Part shown: positions 1-12,779 of the stretch, one piece after another
How positions within the stretch are numbered: the first letter of the stretch is position 1
Layout: each line of letters begins with the position of its first letter
Assembly (NCBI GenBank): GCA_003640385.1
Contig: RCAB01000398.1
Coordinates: 1 to 60,260, forward strand
Direction: 5' to 3'
Source: Setaria digitata
Taxonomy: Eukaryota; Nematoda; Chromadorea; Rhabditida; Setariidae
DNA: 60,260 bases
The notes under the pieces: model-generated
Told to the model about the DNA's origin: nothing
Database searches by the model: none
Seen by the model: the letters and a program-made list of their open reading frames with translations, nothing else
Position numbers and translations under genes: made by a program

Positions 1-1277
1 GATGCAATATCTGTGGCTGCTGATATAAGATCTCACTTATTGTTATATTCATTGTAGGTTAACCCTACATCTAGAGATGTCCAACATGGAGTATGGCGTT
101 AATGATGAACAAAAAGTAGTACTTCCCCCCTGATCTGAGCTTGAAACCAATGATAAATATGGTTGTCTGAAACTTAAATAGCTTTTTATTGTGGAAGTTT
201 GTACTATGTTCCAGCACTTTCTATCACATTAACAACTGTAGCATGCATGTCTATCGCGCATGAAATGTCGTATTATTTGCTATATCATTTCATTGATTGA
301 TGAAATTTCACTTTAACTTGATTGACACTGGAATGAAGAACTAGATTTATGAGAGTTGTCTACCATCTTACATATCAATTCAATTTTTTTTTTTGCTGTT
401 GCTCTAATCAAGTTTTTTTTTTTGTACAAAAATTAGGATTTCAATTGCAATTTGGTTTTTTCTTCTTCATTTGGTCAAATTTTGAATGAGAAGGTTGGAA
501 TCCTGGCATGTGAAATGCTTCAAAATTTCATAAAATAACTCTGCTTTTAACTGTCCTATACTTGAAAAATTTGTTTGAAAGAATCACCCGCTGTGATAGA
601 AACTCTTTGGGTAGAATTGCACTTGGGAGTTAAAAAACTGCACGAGAGAACAACAAAATTTTGCCTTCATCGAAATATGTTTTACTGAGGGCAACATTTT
701 ATAAGTAGCAATCTCTGAATTTCATTTCACCGTTCAGTTGGACCGATTAAAATGCTGTTTGCCATTTCGGTACTGATACTAATTTGGTCACTTCTGTAGC
801 TCTTATTAAAGTATTATTTTTGGAGAATAACTGACACAAGGAGACGTGCACGCAGTATTAGACGTCTGTTGTAATGACTACTGTTGCATAGTAATATAAA
901 TAGTTGCAGCAATTAACGCTTCATAAATTTTGTGCACTATTGGTAGTAGGCAAATTATATCACTTTAATCGATCTATACGCCGTAAATTTATTACTTTGC
1001 ACAAGCATTTACGCCATTTTCTTCTCTTTTTTAGAAAGCGCGTAAAAAGCCATTCATAAATTACAATCTTTAAGTTGAAAAAATCGATCGGATATATTGC
1101 CTTTATTATTATAGTAACCGACAGAGCACACAAACCATCAGAAAACGTTCACCACAGACGACCACGTCGACCCACCAAACCGAATTACTTCATAAAACAT
1201 TCCACTTCCAGTTAGTGACACCATTTAACGGCGCGGAGAGCGTGGAAATCGGCGCAAGTCCGCGATGAAATTGAAAA
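1..1277. other. 5' flank of MPPE1, no gene recognised
   Basis: No reading frame with convincing protein character was found on either strand. The last 150 bases before the MPPE1 start are less AT-rich than the rest and probably hold its promoter or trans-splice region, which is inference only. Confidence 0.4.
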
Positions 1278-3535
1278 ATGATGTACGGCTGCAGAGGCGT
1301 GCTCTTGGTTGTTTTGTCAGTTGTTTCGTTGAGTTTCCTATACAACGAGTATTTGACGTACTTCGTGAATATCTATGTGACATGTTCCTGGCCCGTGTCA
1401 CCTTCGGGGCAGGAAGAGACACGAGTGATACTTCTTACTGACATTCATCTGCTCGGGCCCCGTCGCGGCCATTGGTTCGATAAGTTGCGACGGTTCGCTT
1501 TACATTCATTTTTTCTCACTCACTCTCTTCTGAAAGATTACGAAGGAGTAACGGAGAAAAAAGTTACGTGAAAGTGAACTTGAATATACGACGGTCCGTG
1601 TTCACTCTCTTCCTGAAATGATTCTGTGGGTATGACGGGGTACGTTAGGGGAAAAGTTGTATAAAAGTATTTGTGCCGAGATAAAAAAATAAAAGAAAGA
1701 AAAAACTAGACAAGATGCAGAAATAGAATTATTTGTTTGAAGAGATGTGAACATCAAATTCTGTCTCACACGTAGTAATATATTGATAAATGGATACTCG
1801 ATTTTGTTGCGATTTCAGAGAATGGCAAATGTATCGGTCGTTTCAGTCAGCTATATCATTAATGCATCCACATGCTGTCTTTTTTTTGGGTTCGTTTGAA
1901 TATATTTTCGGACTTTAAATGTATTAAATACATATTCATTAGAAAAATTTTCTAGGACTTTTATTTGTGCGTTTCTATTCCAGTGAAATTTTAGTTAGTA
2001 GATTTTCTGCTGACAATATTAAATTCGATTAATTTTTTTTCGGTGAATCCGAAATGATTTTGAAAGGACAGTGTTCAACTGCAGGTGATTTGTTTGATGA
2101 GAGCACCATAAGTACGCAGCAAGATCTTGTGAACTATATAAATCGTTTCAACGAACTTTTTTATGTACCCGAGGACGTTCAAAGGCATTGCATTCTAGGT
2201 AACCACGATATTGGATTTCATGATGAGTAAGGATCACTGTTTTCGTTTCAGGAATCGCTTTATAAATCCAAGACTTGATATTAAAGCTCATGGACTTTTA
2301 GCTTCAAGAGAATTTATTTCCCAAAACTTCAATTATTTTTTATATTTTCAATTTATAAGTTTGTTCGATTAGGATCAACCCAGCACGTCTCCAGTTTCTT
2401 TCCCAGCATTTTTCGCGTTCGTTCGCGGATCACATCGTTGTTGGAGGGAATCATTTCGTACTGCTGAATTCAATGACGGTTGAGCGTGATGGTTGTCCAT
2501 TTTGCACTGCTACTGAGTATCAAATTGAGGATTTAAGCCGCACATTTAACTGCACCGGGGACGTGAAAGCGTGCAACATGAATTCAAGGCCCATACTGTT
2601 GCTTCATATTCCGCTATATAGGTAGATTTTGACAAATTGAAACTCTTGAAAATTCGATAGAGTGCAGAAAATGAGCTTGACATAACTATGGGATCTCGTT
2701 TTACTTTACAGGATTCTCTTTTCACTTCGTCTTTCGCTTTTAAAACCATAATAATTGCGAAGAGTCTACCAGTTATAGGTTTTTTTTTTATTGAGTAATT
2801 CCAAAAACTGTCTAATATTTGCAAATTCCAGGAAAAGTGATGCCAGGTGTCCAGAAGACTACGATGCAGCTCCGGAATCAATGAAATCACAAGTTTTTCA
2901 TGTTGGCGTTGATTGTCTTTCTAATGCCTCGTCCCATTACATTCTTGAAAAACTGAAACCCCGTGCTGTTTTTGATGGTCATGCACATTATAGTTGCAAG
3001 ACTTGGTACGTTTCATTTTTGAAAGTTGATTAAAAGCATTATGGCTCTAAAATAAGGTCCTGTGTATAAAGAGATGCCTTAAAGGTTATACATGAGGTTT
3101 TAATTTACGGCCGTATCCTCTCTAAAATCTTACAATTTGCGAGCCTTACCTTCCAAAATTTTTCAAAAACTTATGTTAAATGAAGCTATGTTATTATTTC
3201 ATACCTCCTTTATTCTCAGTGTGTGTCATATGTTCGAAAAAAAATTGCTTCAGGCTACTGTATGTTTCAGGTGGCCACCGTACAGCATGTATGAATGGAC
3301 GTTATCCTCCTTTTCATGGAGGAATATTCCACAGCCTGCTTTTCTTCTTGCCACTATAACGCCGCATGATATTCAGGTCAACAAATGCTTTTTACCAAAT
3401 GAGAAGACGGTTATAGGCAGCTATGTCGCGACCGTACTGGGCTTGGTAATCTTTTTAGCGTACTGTTTAGTCTCTCATTTACGATACCGGCAGTCATATT
3501 CGTCATATCAGGTCGTAGCTGAGAAGTGTGACTAA
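1278..3535 (+). CDS. MPPE1: Metallophosphoesterase 1 (MPPE1/PGAP5) homologue, 6 exons
   Basis: Exons 1278-1492, 1819-1889, 2085-2226, 2373-2621, 2832-3005 and 3271-3535 join in phase with GT-AG introns to give 371 residues, near the roughly 400 of vertebrate MPPE1. The family (PGAP5, yeast Cdc1-like) is known to remove ethanolamine phosphate from the second mannose of GPI anchors at ER exit sites using two metal ions. The metal-binding motifs are in order: TDIH (D55, H57), GDLFDE (D97), GNHD (N135, H136), a histidine in LLHIP (H221) and GHAH (275-278). There is a hydrophobic anchor at about 8-24, then the family-like C-x-WP, and a C-terminal membrane segment at about 333-350. The C terminus ends EKCD, so the dilysine retrieval signal of the mammalian protein is not seen. 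An AATAAA lies at 3551. The first of two adjacent ATGs was chosen as start. It converges with RPA12. Confidence 0.92.
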
Positions 3536-3857
3536 ATCATCATTTGCTTTAATAAAATAATTTTGTACAACTTCTTGTTTCTGATTTCATATTTCCTTTA
3601 AAAGGATTTCGTGCTTTTAATAGTCATTGTGTATGGATTTCATAAAAAAAGTAGTGATAATTTGTTCCTTCAGCAGTGATGACTGGAATTCCTGATAATA
3701 TCAGAATTTTAGGTTTCTTGCGTAAAGTTGTATTGCCTTTTCTGTTTTTTAATAGGAATAAAAAAATCTATTACGAAATAAAGAAAAAAAATGAATGAAA
3801 AAAACGAAAAGCGAAAAAAAAAAAAAATAAATTTCTCTTTAAAAGAGTTTCAAACTT
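3536..3857. other. Convergent 3' intergenic region (MPPE1/RPA12)
   Basis: This stretch between two converging genes contains the MPPE1 polyadenylation signal (AATAAA, 3551-3556) and A-rich runs near 3784-3830. No gene is seen in it. Confidence 0.6.
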
Positions 3858-4539
3858 TTATGCATTTTCTACTATGTTATAGTTACATTTTAAACATGTG
3901 TAAAATACTGTTTGTCCTTCGTCGGCAGATCGTGTTTGTCTGCATGCATAGCTCATTTTGTCATGACCACATTTATCACATATTTTATTCACAACGGGAT
4001 TTTCCAGTGCACCTTCTTTGGCATCCATCACACGTTTCTGGTATATTTTTTCAGATCTGTACACCAATTTGTCTCTAACAGCTGCAATTTGGGGTGAATT
4101 TTATTTTGGCTCTTCAACGTGGTGAGAGGGACATCACATTGAGGCACTTTCAGCAGAACTAGGTGTGGCTATATTCTTTCTGGAATCATGTAGCTCTGGT
4201 AATTTGGGAATGAAAAGTGTTTGAGTAACTGACTGCTACCAACAGTTTGTTTACACTTGTTACATAAAGGAGATATTCATTTCCAGTTAGAGCTCAAATC
4301 TTGCTCGTCTATATTAATATCTCAATAATTCTTTCGTGATTGCGCATCCCGCGGGCCTTCGCATAGAAAAAATAAAAATGTAAATTCCCCCGTACCAAAA
4401 TTTTACTTCACATTGAATGCAACAAGTACATACGTTTTATATCCCACTGCGTTCTGCAGTAACTGCACATAATAGTAACAGGAGCGGTAGCTGGTAATGG
4501 AAGCACCGTCCCACACTCAGAACAAAATTCCGATAACAT
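3858..4539 (-). CDS. POLR1H: DNA-directed RNA polymerase I subunit RPA12, 2 exons
   Basis: Exons 4539-4434 and 4081-3858 (reading leftwards) join at phase 1 to give 109 residues; family members are about 120-125. RPA12 stimulates the intrinsic RNA cleavage activity of Pol I. The N-terminal zinc ribbon is seen as CSEC (6-9) and CSYC (25-28). The C-terminal TFIIS-like ribbon has CDKCGH, then the hallmark QTRSADEGQTVFYTC and CLKC. The acidic hairpin (the D and E of RSADEGQ) that reaches the polymerase active site is intact. The linker between the two ribbons is short, which accounts for the small size. The start ATG is followed directly by the first zinc-binding segment. The donor is GTATGT and the acceptor TTGCAG. 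Confidence 0.92.
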
Positions 4540-4587
4540 CAATGCGCCCTAAAACAAGGTAAATTAGGAATTTTCATGCTAAACTTG

Positions 4588-6240
4588 ATTATGTGCAGCG
4601 TCGAGATGGAACGATTTTAGGGAACTTCGAAATTACGAAGGAAGTGATAGTTGATGAATTGATTATCACAGATTCACCATTGATATTGGCTCTATGTCAC
4701 AAATATATTTTCGCAGATCACTTGCTACAAGGCTGCACTATTCAGATCCTTCTCAAAAACGTGCACTCCGATGTCAAATTAAAATTTGATCCTCAACATT
4801 TATCAACCAAGCCAATTTAAAACATGAAATATTTTTTTGAGAGATAATCTCATGGAATTTGTAGACTTCCAAAATCAAAGTTTATTTGGCTCAAAAACGG
4901 TAGATTTAAGTGCCACATCAAAGTCAACTGACATGTAATTAGAATATGAGCAACATTTTTAACTATACCTAGAAAAAATTGTGAAGAAGCAACGGTGAAA
5001 TTATTGCAACATTATTTAAAATACAGAAGGCCATATTACGAAACTGCCAGAACCACAAAGGCATCATTTTAATTTTGACTTCTGATTTGCAAATAGTTCC
5101 ACCATACAAACATGAATGACACCTATTTTTGCCATCCCAACAATTTGTTCCGGGAAGCTAACTATACAGTACTCCAACTTTATATTCTATTTACTTGAAA
5201 ATTAGCGTAAAATACTCGTACAATCATGAAACCCAAAGAAAAAAGGAGGGAAAATTGAGTATAACAGCAAAAAAGTGTATCGAACAAAAATCACATGAAT
5301 CAGAATTAGGAATGAAAATGGAATCCTTAAAAAATATTGTGAAGTAGAGTGATGCAGTCGATAATTCACATAAGTACATCCCATGCTACTATTTTTGCAG
5401 TTAATTTTGGTGCTGATGATGTGTTTTTCTGCACACAACCTGTGAAGGACAGATTAATTGAAGTTTTGCTAATCATCCCGCAACTAAACCTGAAACTTCC
5501 AGGAGCGCACGATAAACAGTACTGCTCTAGAAACGCACAAATTCGGAAACAAACTGCTTTTGCCTGTAACTTAAACCGTAAAAACAGCATACGATTCTAC
5601 TACTCTAGCACTGTCGGAAATCTCAGCAATTCAATAAGCCTAAGGTTTATTCGGAATGGGATCTTTCATATTTACAGTGAAAAAAGAATATTATAAAAGA
5701 CATCATATATGAAAATACTGCCCGTCATGCAAAAAAAAAAAGAGAAAAGGATTGTTACAAAGTAGCTAATATCCTTGAGAAACTGATAATTACGACAGCC
5801 AACGTCTGGACTGAACCAAGCACCATACAATGCCAGCAACTAATCGCTTTATCAGCTGAAGAAAACATCAGCGCTATTGAAGCACTTGTTAGTGCACCAA
5901 CTGTTGCTGGACCTAATATTGTCATGCCTGCAAATATCTTTCAGATAATGCTCTGAGAAGATTTGAATATATCAGATCAATTAAATAAAATCTTGCAGAA
6001 TTTAAGCACACCTTACATATACTGCTTGCAGTAGTGCTGACATACTGTTTCCCAATAACAGACAACATGCGAAATATGTTCAGTTATTGCGACAGAAAAA
6101 TGAGTGGATGGATTTAGGAAGCTTAGATGTTGCAATACTAAATCAGCCTTTCTTATATAGAGCAGAGCAACCATTATAGAATGTACTGCAGTAAATGTTC
6201 AAAAAACACCACTGTTTTAATAACAGTTTACCGAGAGCTC
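4588..6240 (+). pseudogene. Broken coding-like tract, unidentified
   Basis: Several plus-strand stretches read like protein but lie in different frames and end in stops without clear splice sites. They are 4588-4820, about 4850-4935, 5113-5195, 5349-5696, about 5745-5957 and about 6065-6180. Examples are the short pieces TYFCHPNNLFREANYTV and SAEENISAIEALVSAP. The fourth and fifth pieces are cysteine-bearing and hydrophilic, as in an extracellular domain. I could not assign a family. A decayed gene, or a real gene whose introns I have misread, are both possible. It starts only about 50 bases from the RPA12 start on the opposite strand. Confidence 0.3.
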
Positions 6241-6346
6241 TTAATTCATTTAACATCATGTCTAGTGATCTGTTTACTTATTCGCTATTAAAAAAAGATT
6301 CAAGAATGAGTGAAAATTAAGTAGCCTTCTCTTCAAACCCAGTGCG

Positions 6347-6953
6347 TTAGCAGCAACATAACAATCTCTTGAACAAACAACTACCAACTACTGCGGTGGC
6401 AAGTAGTGCCACAGCTATTATAATACGATAGAAACCTGCTATTATCTTAAACTTGTTCAGGGGAAATTGGTAATTATGACAAATATGCACATATGATCTT
6501 ATTAATACAGGCATTAAAATGAATTCTGGGAGGCAGAAAAGTTATAAGTTGTAATTCGAGTGAACATTAAAAATAAAATATACTAACCAAATATGGAAAG
6601 TGCATAAATAAACATCCAAGGATGATTTCGTAACATTATCATAGAAATTAATGCAGCAACGATATGAACAAATATATATGAAATGGCCATCCATAGAATA
6701 ATTCCAAGAAACATCTCCCAGAACGATGATATATCTTCGCCATCTAATGTTAACACTTTCCATAACGAATAACTGCTTGTACTAAAAATTTAACATCACT
6801 CCTTGACAAATACTGAAAGTTCGTAAACTTCTTGATAAAAACCGTCGACCAACGTTGAAAATATGAAACACTGCTATCTAATTTTTAAGACGAAGCTTAC
6901 GCTGCGGTAGCATTTATTTCCGCTGCAAAAATTGAAAAACGTTCAGCAGTCAT
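6347..6953 (-). CDS. TMEM170-family membrane protein, 3 exons
   Basis: Exons 6953-6901, 6781-6588 and 6525-6347 join in phase to 141 residues; human TMEM170A is about 144. The family is known as multi-pass ER/nuclear-envelope proteins linked to ER sheet formation and nuclear pore organisation. Exon 2 carries the family signature: FWEM, then a membrane segment with LW, a histidine in the first helix end (FVH) and LRNHP, matching FPEM...LW...FH...LRHH in vertebrates. Exon 3 has IAGFYR, aligned with IAGVYR, then a last hydrophobic segment ending in CCC. The first half of exon 3 does not resemble the conserved GPITAG stretch, so that part of the model is less certain. An N-glycosylation sequon (NAT) precedes the first membrane segment, as in relatives. 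The stop is within exon 3. Confidence 0.72.
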
Positions 6954-8187
6954 ACTGTTGGTAGTAATCACCAAAAGAAATGATGGAAGCAGAATTTTCA
7001 ACAAGCCATCTGAACACAGCTGGAAACTGGAATACAAAATACTGGAATTACAAGGAATCATTCGAATGAAAGCTTATTCATTGTCATTTCATAGTTACAC
7101 AGCAGTTTAAATCAGCACGCTCTGCCACTCAACCACATAAATATTAACTTATCACAATTCCACTGCTGTGATAAGTTAATATTCAGAAACTTACGATTCA
7201 CCTAAAACCTCAGTAGAATAAATTCTGTTGATCAATACTTTTCCAAATACCTCCCAAACAGATTTCCTCAATGCAAACAATGTTGGCATACTCAATCACC
7301 AATTTACCAAGCAATGACAAATAAACCCTAGGAAACTTTTACGAAACGAGAAATACCATGGAACTCATGTTAATCTCCAATGAAGACTCTTTAGGGAATG
7401 AAATATAATGCTTTAACCCACTAGTCGACCTAGCAAGTTCGTGGAGGTGAGAACTGGTCTTACATTTAATTAAAAAATAGCATTGCTTCAACGGAAGAAT
7501 TATAAACTGCATTTCTCCTTTTATTAGCAAAAAGACTTATAAAAAGACGTTTTATCAACGGAGTTCACAGTTTTACTATGAAATTTGAGTTTTTCGAGAA
7601 ACACTGCATTTTTCGAAAAAAAAAAAAATAATAATCAAATGAAAATTTGATAATTGGATAATATAATAGAAAGAACAGACATTAGAAATATAGATAATCC
7701 CAGCTAATCAAAATAGCATAGAAAAATATTCAAGTAATATAGCTAGTTAAATGGTGGTCAAGGAAGTTCAGTTACAACTCACTATGTGAGTCTACAATGT
7801 CCGTCAATAAGTCAAGCATGTAAAGAAAACGCAAAAGTGATCAAGGATCTTGCAGGATGCCGAAAAGAACGATTTGCTACTAAACGTTATGTTAAATAGC
7901 AAATAAAAATCTTGGATTATGATAATTCTATGAGAAAAAACTGAGGGAAACTAAAGCTGATTTATATCATAATATTAACTACTATAAAATTTAATACTAA
8001 AGAAAATTCTACAAAAAGATAACTAGAGATCAGAAATATAAAACAATAATAAATTTCTAAGTGAAAGTATAGGTATAACTTAAAAAATACACAGAAATAG
8101 GATGGCCCGGCATACAATTCGAAATTTTCTGACAGAGAAATAAAGCACAGTTTTCAAGGCCACCTAACCTCGTTGACCCCAATTCCT
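6954..8187. other. Intergenic between EDC3 and TMEM170
   Basis: 1.2 kb lie between two genes on the same strand, too long for a tight nematode operon. It holds the perfect hairpin at 7140-7183 and a poly(A) run near 7618. Coding-like plus-strand fragments at about 7010-7110 could belong with the broken tract further left, but they are not resolved. Confidence 0.5.
7140..7183. repeat. Perfect 17-bp inverted repeat, 10-nt loop
   Basis: The left arm AATATTAACTTATCACA (7140-7156) and its exact complement (7167-7183) flank the loop ATTCCACTGC. The stem contains a CTTATC/GATAAG core. It may be a DNA cruciform, an RNA hairpin in a transcript reading through from EDC3, or a small mobile-element end; nothing distinguishes these here. 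Confidence 0.8.
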
Positions 8188-11100
8188 CTAACATAAAACA
8201 ATATTTTGCGTGGCAAATGTACGCGAAAGACAAGCAGCTGAGTCAACATCCATCCACGCAAATGGTATCCCGATATCTGCGACACCACGTAAACTATCTG
8301 GATTCTTACGCTTTTGGGCTATAACAAAAAAATGTGGTTTGAAATCAATTTTTTTAGTTTATCATTTGAACTTTCATCGCGCTGCATAACGAATTTTGAT
8401 TTCTTAATAAAGGAAATTTGTAAATATCTTTTTTTAAACATTAATTTTGAAATATAGCTGAAGCAATTATTCATATCAGTTATTAAACAGCCTAAATAAA
8501 TTCTGTAACTAAACCTTATTCAATAAGTCATTAGAAACTACATAATAAAGTCATAAAATTATTGGAGGCAAGTTTATCTGTTACTGTAAAAAGGCTACAA
8601 ATGAATGACTTTATTCTACACAGTATTAGAGACGAATAGATTTAAATTAAATTACTGCGGGTCTCACAAAAAAGAAAAAAAAAATTAAACAGTCCCAATA
8701 ATTAAAAAATCTAAAAGACTTACAGTCATCATGATCAGTTCCAACACCAACCATTAAAATATGTTCATTTTTAATAAGCTCTGGCGATTTTTCTATACAA
8801 ACCAAATGAGCAGATGGCCACAAATTCTTTATCCAATCCTTGACGCTATCCAGAAGTAAAGGACCCAAAACGACAACGAGCTATAATGAACTGATCCAAG
8901 AAAAGTTTGCACAACTAATATTTCTTTCCGTCTATTTAAACAAAGAGCAAATGTGTCTGAAAGTTTACTAAAGAATCATGCGAAAGAACGATTATTTGCA
9001 GACGGTAACTGAGAAAGCAAGAATTAATTCAACCAGTAAAGTTCATTTAACATCCAATGAAAAAAAAAAAAGCTATATTTCATCATAAAATTTAGGCCGA
9101 TATCTTCTCATGAACAGCAGTGCCTACCAAGGAGTATAAAATCACGAATTTTGAAAAGAAAATCAAAATTACCTGAACACCATGTTTTGGAAGTTCTTGC
9201 ACATTATGAACCTGAAGTACGTGTGGCAGGTTGTACTGACCAAGTAAGCATGAATATACGACTGTTTGACAAGCTCTGTTTGAAATGTGACGCAAAAACA
9301 TTGTTGTTAAGAAAGTATTAACTGCTGCTGAATCTAGCACAACCATCTGACTAACCATTATTTCAAATCTACAACTTTTAAACTTTGTATAGAACAGAAA
9401 AACAAATATCCAAAAATTACTCTACATTTATTAGCAATTTATTTACTAATGACTCATTAGTGTTAACACCCTCTAAGATCTGAACTGTCATATTTTTCTT
9501 TTTTCTTGCAACTCATCTTTAATGGTTCCAACATTTGCAACTGATTTCAGGAATTTAGAAACCAATAACACTTTGAGAAACTGTGCACATGACAACGCCT
9601 AATATCGACTAATAATGACTGCAAAGTATGTTCGCATTTACCATGACTTGTTATTAATTCAGTTTTCCTACGCTTCTACTCCCGTAATCTCATCTATGAG
9701 ATAAAACTAAAATTAGGACTTTCCAGGGTCTTGTATTATAATAAGATAAACTTGAACCATGATTAACCAGTCCAGCACTATCTATATTTACTTTAAAAAA
9801 GTATTATCTACAATATAATTACTTAGAACTACAGACTTGACATCTAAGTTGACGTATTATTTCTATCGTTATAACTATTAAAAACTCAGATATTTTTCAA
9901 AAAAAAGTTTACCTATCAATAATGCTCCAAATGAACATCATTAAACGATCGGCGATCATTACATGGAACATATCGCTTCCTAAATAAGGTTCAGCTCTCT
10001 GAAACAAAACAATGGTGTATAAGGGAGGGATAAATGTGAACAAAAAGACTGTTACTTCAAACAATACTTGAACCGAAGGAAAGGTTTGTTTGGTGAGGCA
10101 AGCTTTTTTTGAGAATAAGATGCATGACATTACAAGAATTGTTGAAATGAACAGTAAGTGGTCTAGGAGCATTCAGGAAATTACACAAATATTATAAAAG
10201 GCTCCATATGAAATAAATATTCGAAAAGTGCACCCCAATCTCCTCTATAAGAAACTTTGCACATTTGAACTTATAGCATGGAAATTCTCCCAGCCAAAGT
10301 TAACAGCATTTGTCTCAAAATGCTTAGTGATGCTCAACAGTAAGCTAACCTGCAAAAACTTTTCCTTATCACTGGGCTTTAAGAACGGCATCCGCTGTCC
10401 ATCTACGGTTCTTTCGAAACGCGACGCAACAAACTGGTCATGTGTCCTTGTCGTCCATGACGTGACCCTCGACGGATCGGAAATAACATTCTCGAAATGC
10501 TCATAATTCTTCTGTGCAAACTGTGTTCCCAGAGCTGACATTTCTTTTCGTTCACACTCTTTTGCATTCTTTTCCTGTCATATAAAATATATGTTTTTCC
10601 AATGAACTGACTGAAATCAGAGAACTTTTCAAGTCGTCAAAACTAATGGCATAATCCACTAGTGCCATTAAATAACTGATATTGTGAATAATTAGCAAAT
10701 GATGATTTGAGCGGTAAAGGTCTGGAGAAAAGATTGTTGCGAAAGGATAATTTCGAGTATGAAAAATCATTATATATTTTAAATGAGTAAATGTTCACGC
10801 AGTGATTCTGCAAAAGGAGTTTGGATCACATGAATATACTCACGTAATTTCTGAAAATCTCTAAATTTTTTTCAAAATCGAAATCCTCATTCAAATCGAA
10901 ATCAATAGGTTTCGTAAGGCCCTCGTTCGTCTTTTTATCTCGACTGTTCTGGGCAGCAGCATCTAATTCTAATATTCCACATTGCCCACGATCTAAAATA
11001 GAAGTTACTGAAATGCCAGGGTAAGATTAGAAAAATGAGAGGAAAAAAAAAACAATAGAAGCAACTAAATTAAATGAAGCAATAACACTGAACAGCCTTG

Positions 11101-12779
11101 ACTTATGCTTGCAAATGCTTTACACTGTACTCTTTGAGAATTAAAGCCTGACCACATATAGGCATATGCTTACTTCGTCTTCCCCTATTTGATGAGCCGG
11201 TTGTCCAAGACAGTGGTTTCGGTTCGCTACTATTGGTAGAAAACCGTTTCCCGCTTGAGACATGAGTTCCACGACCACGTCCTAATTTTATCCTAAAAAA
11301 ATACTCTTAGAAAAAATCTGGCAATGCGCATTTGTAAAGCAGCCGATCTATAAGGAATATTGGACTCAGGATTATGAGTTCAACTTTAGACGCAAATTAG
11401 AAAAAAAACGAACAAATATCCCATGTATTCTGTCTGTTCTTGATAATTTTACTTCCAGTATCAAATGCTGTGATGGATATTGACAGGATAAAAACACTGA
11501 TATTGAGGTTATTATCAGTACAGCTTAGTTAACCTTCCTAGTCCTTTTTTGCTTAGGTCAGGAAAATGATCCAGTTGGTTGAACAAATTCGAAATCGGTG
11601 AGAATCAGTCAATAAATGGACAATTTTCTACAAAAGAAAAAACTTACGTTGGTTTGGTTATTGGTGATGAACAGGACGAACCAGAGGGAGAGGAACAAGG
11701 AGACTGTTGTTGTTGTACGTGAACTGGTCCATTATTAAAAGCAGGAAATGCCCCGGTACCATCGTTATCAGCATAGTTTTTGTGCGGGCTTGTAGTTGCT
11801 TCAGTCGATTCCTTTTTGAAATTTACTCGATGCACTTTCAATGAATAGTCGCTGAGAATATTTGACCCAGTAAAATTTCTTTGCGTATTTAGTTCAGTCG
11901 ACCGTGTTTTGCTTTCTCTGATGACCGCAGTATCACCATGAGTTTCTCGAGCGTTTACTGTGGTTCCTTCAGAAATGATCTGAACACAGAGATTTATATA
12001 AAGAGGGAAATTCAAAGTAAAAGACACATACACACATACTCCGGATATAAGATCCACTTCAAATTACTAAATGTGACCATAAACAGTTCTTGAAATTACT
12101 TGCAAACTTTAGAGAATATATCGTCATTTCTCCTACAACAACAAAAAAATAAGTGATTAGTACGTGGGCCAGTGGGCCACTCTAAGCGGTCTTAGGATTA
12201 TGAAAAATACTTTCATTTTCTACTTGATATTTCTAATCTTACATAAGTAATCAACTTTTGACTTCAGAAACCACATTCTTGGACTTTGACTAAATTCCAA
12301 ATTGCCGAGCTATTCAGTTTATTGATTTACTGAAAATATTTAGAAATGAGAACACAGAAATACTCAAAGACACAATCACAAGTGAACATCTTCAATTAAA
12401 TTTTACGAATTATCTCTTAACCTTACCTCTTCTTTTATTTTAGTTTTAACATCCAAAACTCGAAATGAAACAATTGCATTAATCGGGAATGTTTTTTCAT
12501 GTTCAGCCAGTGGCTTACCATTTCTGGAAAAATTCTGTTTCTAATTCTGTGGTCGCAAACATACCGTTCTACTTAATATGAAATTTATACGACCTGATAG
12601 TGAAGACAAACCTTCTAGAAAATCTTTTTGGATAAAAATGAAAGAAAAGTAAAAAAAACATACAAAAAGGGTCGTTCCACGAGTACAAGCCGCGTATCTG
12701 CATCAACGGACTTGATTCGTCCTTGAATACATTCACCACTCTTCATGTTTAACGCTACCACTTCTCCCACGTTAGTCAT
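8188..12779 (-). CDS. edc-3: Enhancer of mRNA decapping 3 (EDC3), 10 exons
   Basis: Exons (leftwards) are 12779-12664, 12523-12427, 11979-11648, 11292-11174, 10992-10844, 10574-10350, 9998-9913, 9350-9173, 8880-8724 and 8318-8188. All phases agree and give 529 residues; human EDC3 has 508. EDC3 is a P-body scaffold that binds the decapping enzyme DCP2 and the helicase DDX6. The divergent LSm domain is at about 1-70 (VGEVVALNMKSGECIQGR...). A low-complexity Ser/Gln/Pro linker follows. The FDF motif that binds DDX6 is in exon 5 (FDLNEDFDFEKNLEIF). A divergent YjeF-N/Rossmann domain fills exons 6-10; the last exon has VADIGIP, matching LCDIGIP near the human C terminus. The start is the first ATG after a TTTTAG acceptor-like site near 12795, possibly a trans-splice site. 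The exon 7/8 junction uses a weak acceptor (GGTTAG), chosen because it keeps the frame. Confidence 0.93.

Noticed and set aside
6347..12779. EDC3 and TMEM170 as one operon
   Set aside because: The 1.2 kb gap is much longer than usual nematode operon spacing, and no SL2-type signal was seen.
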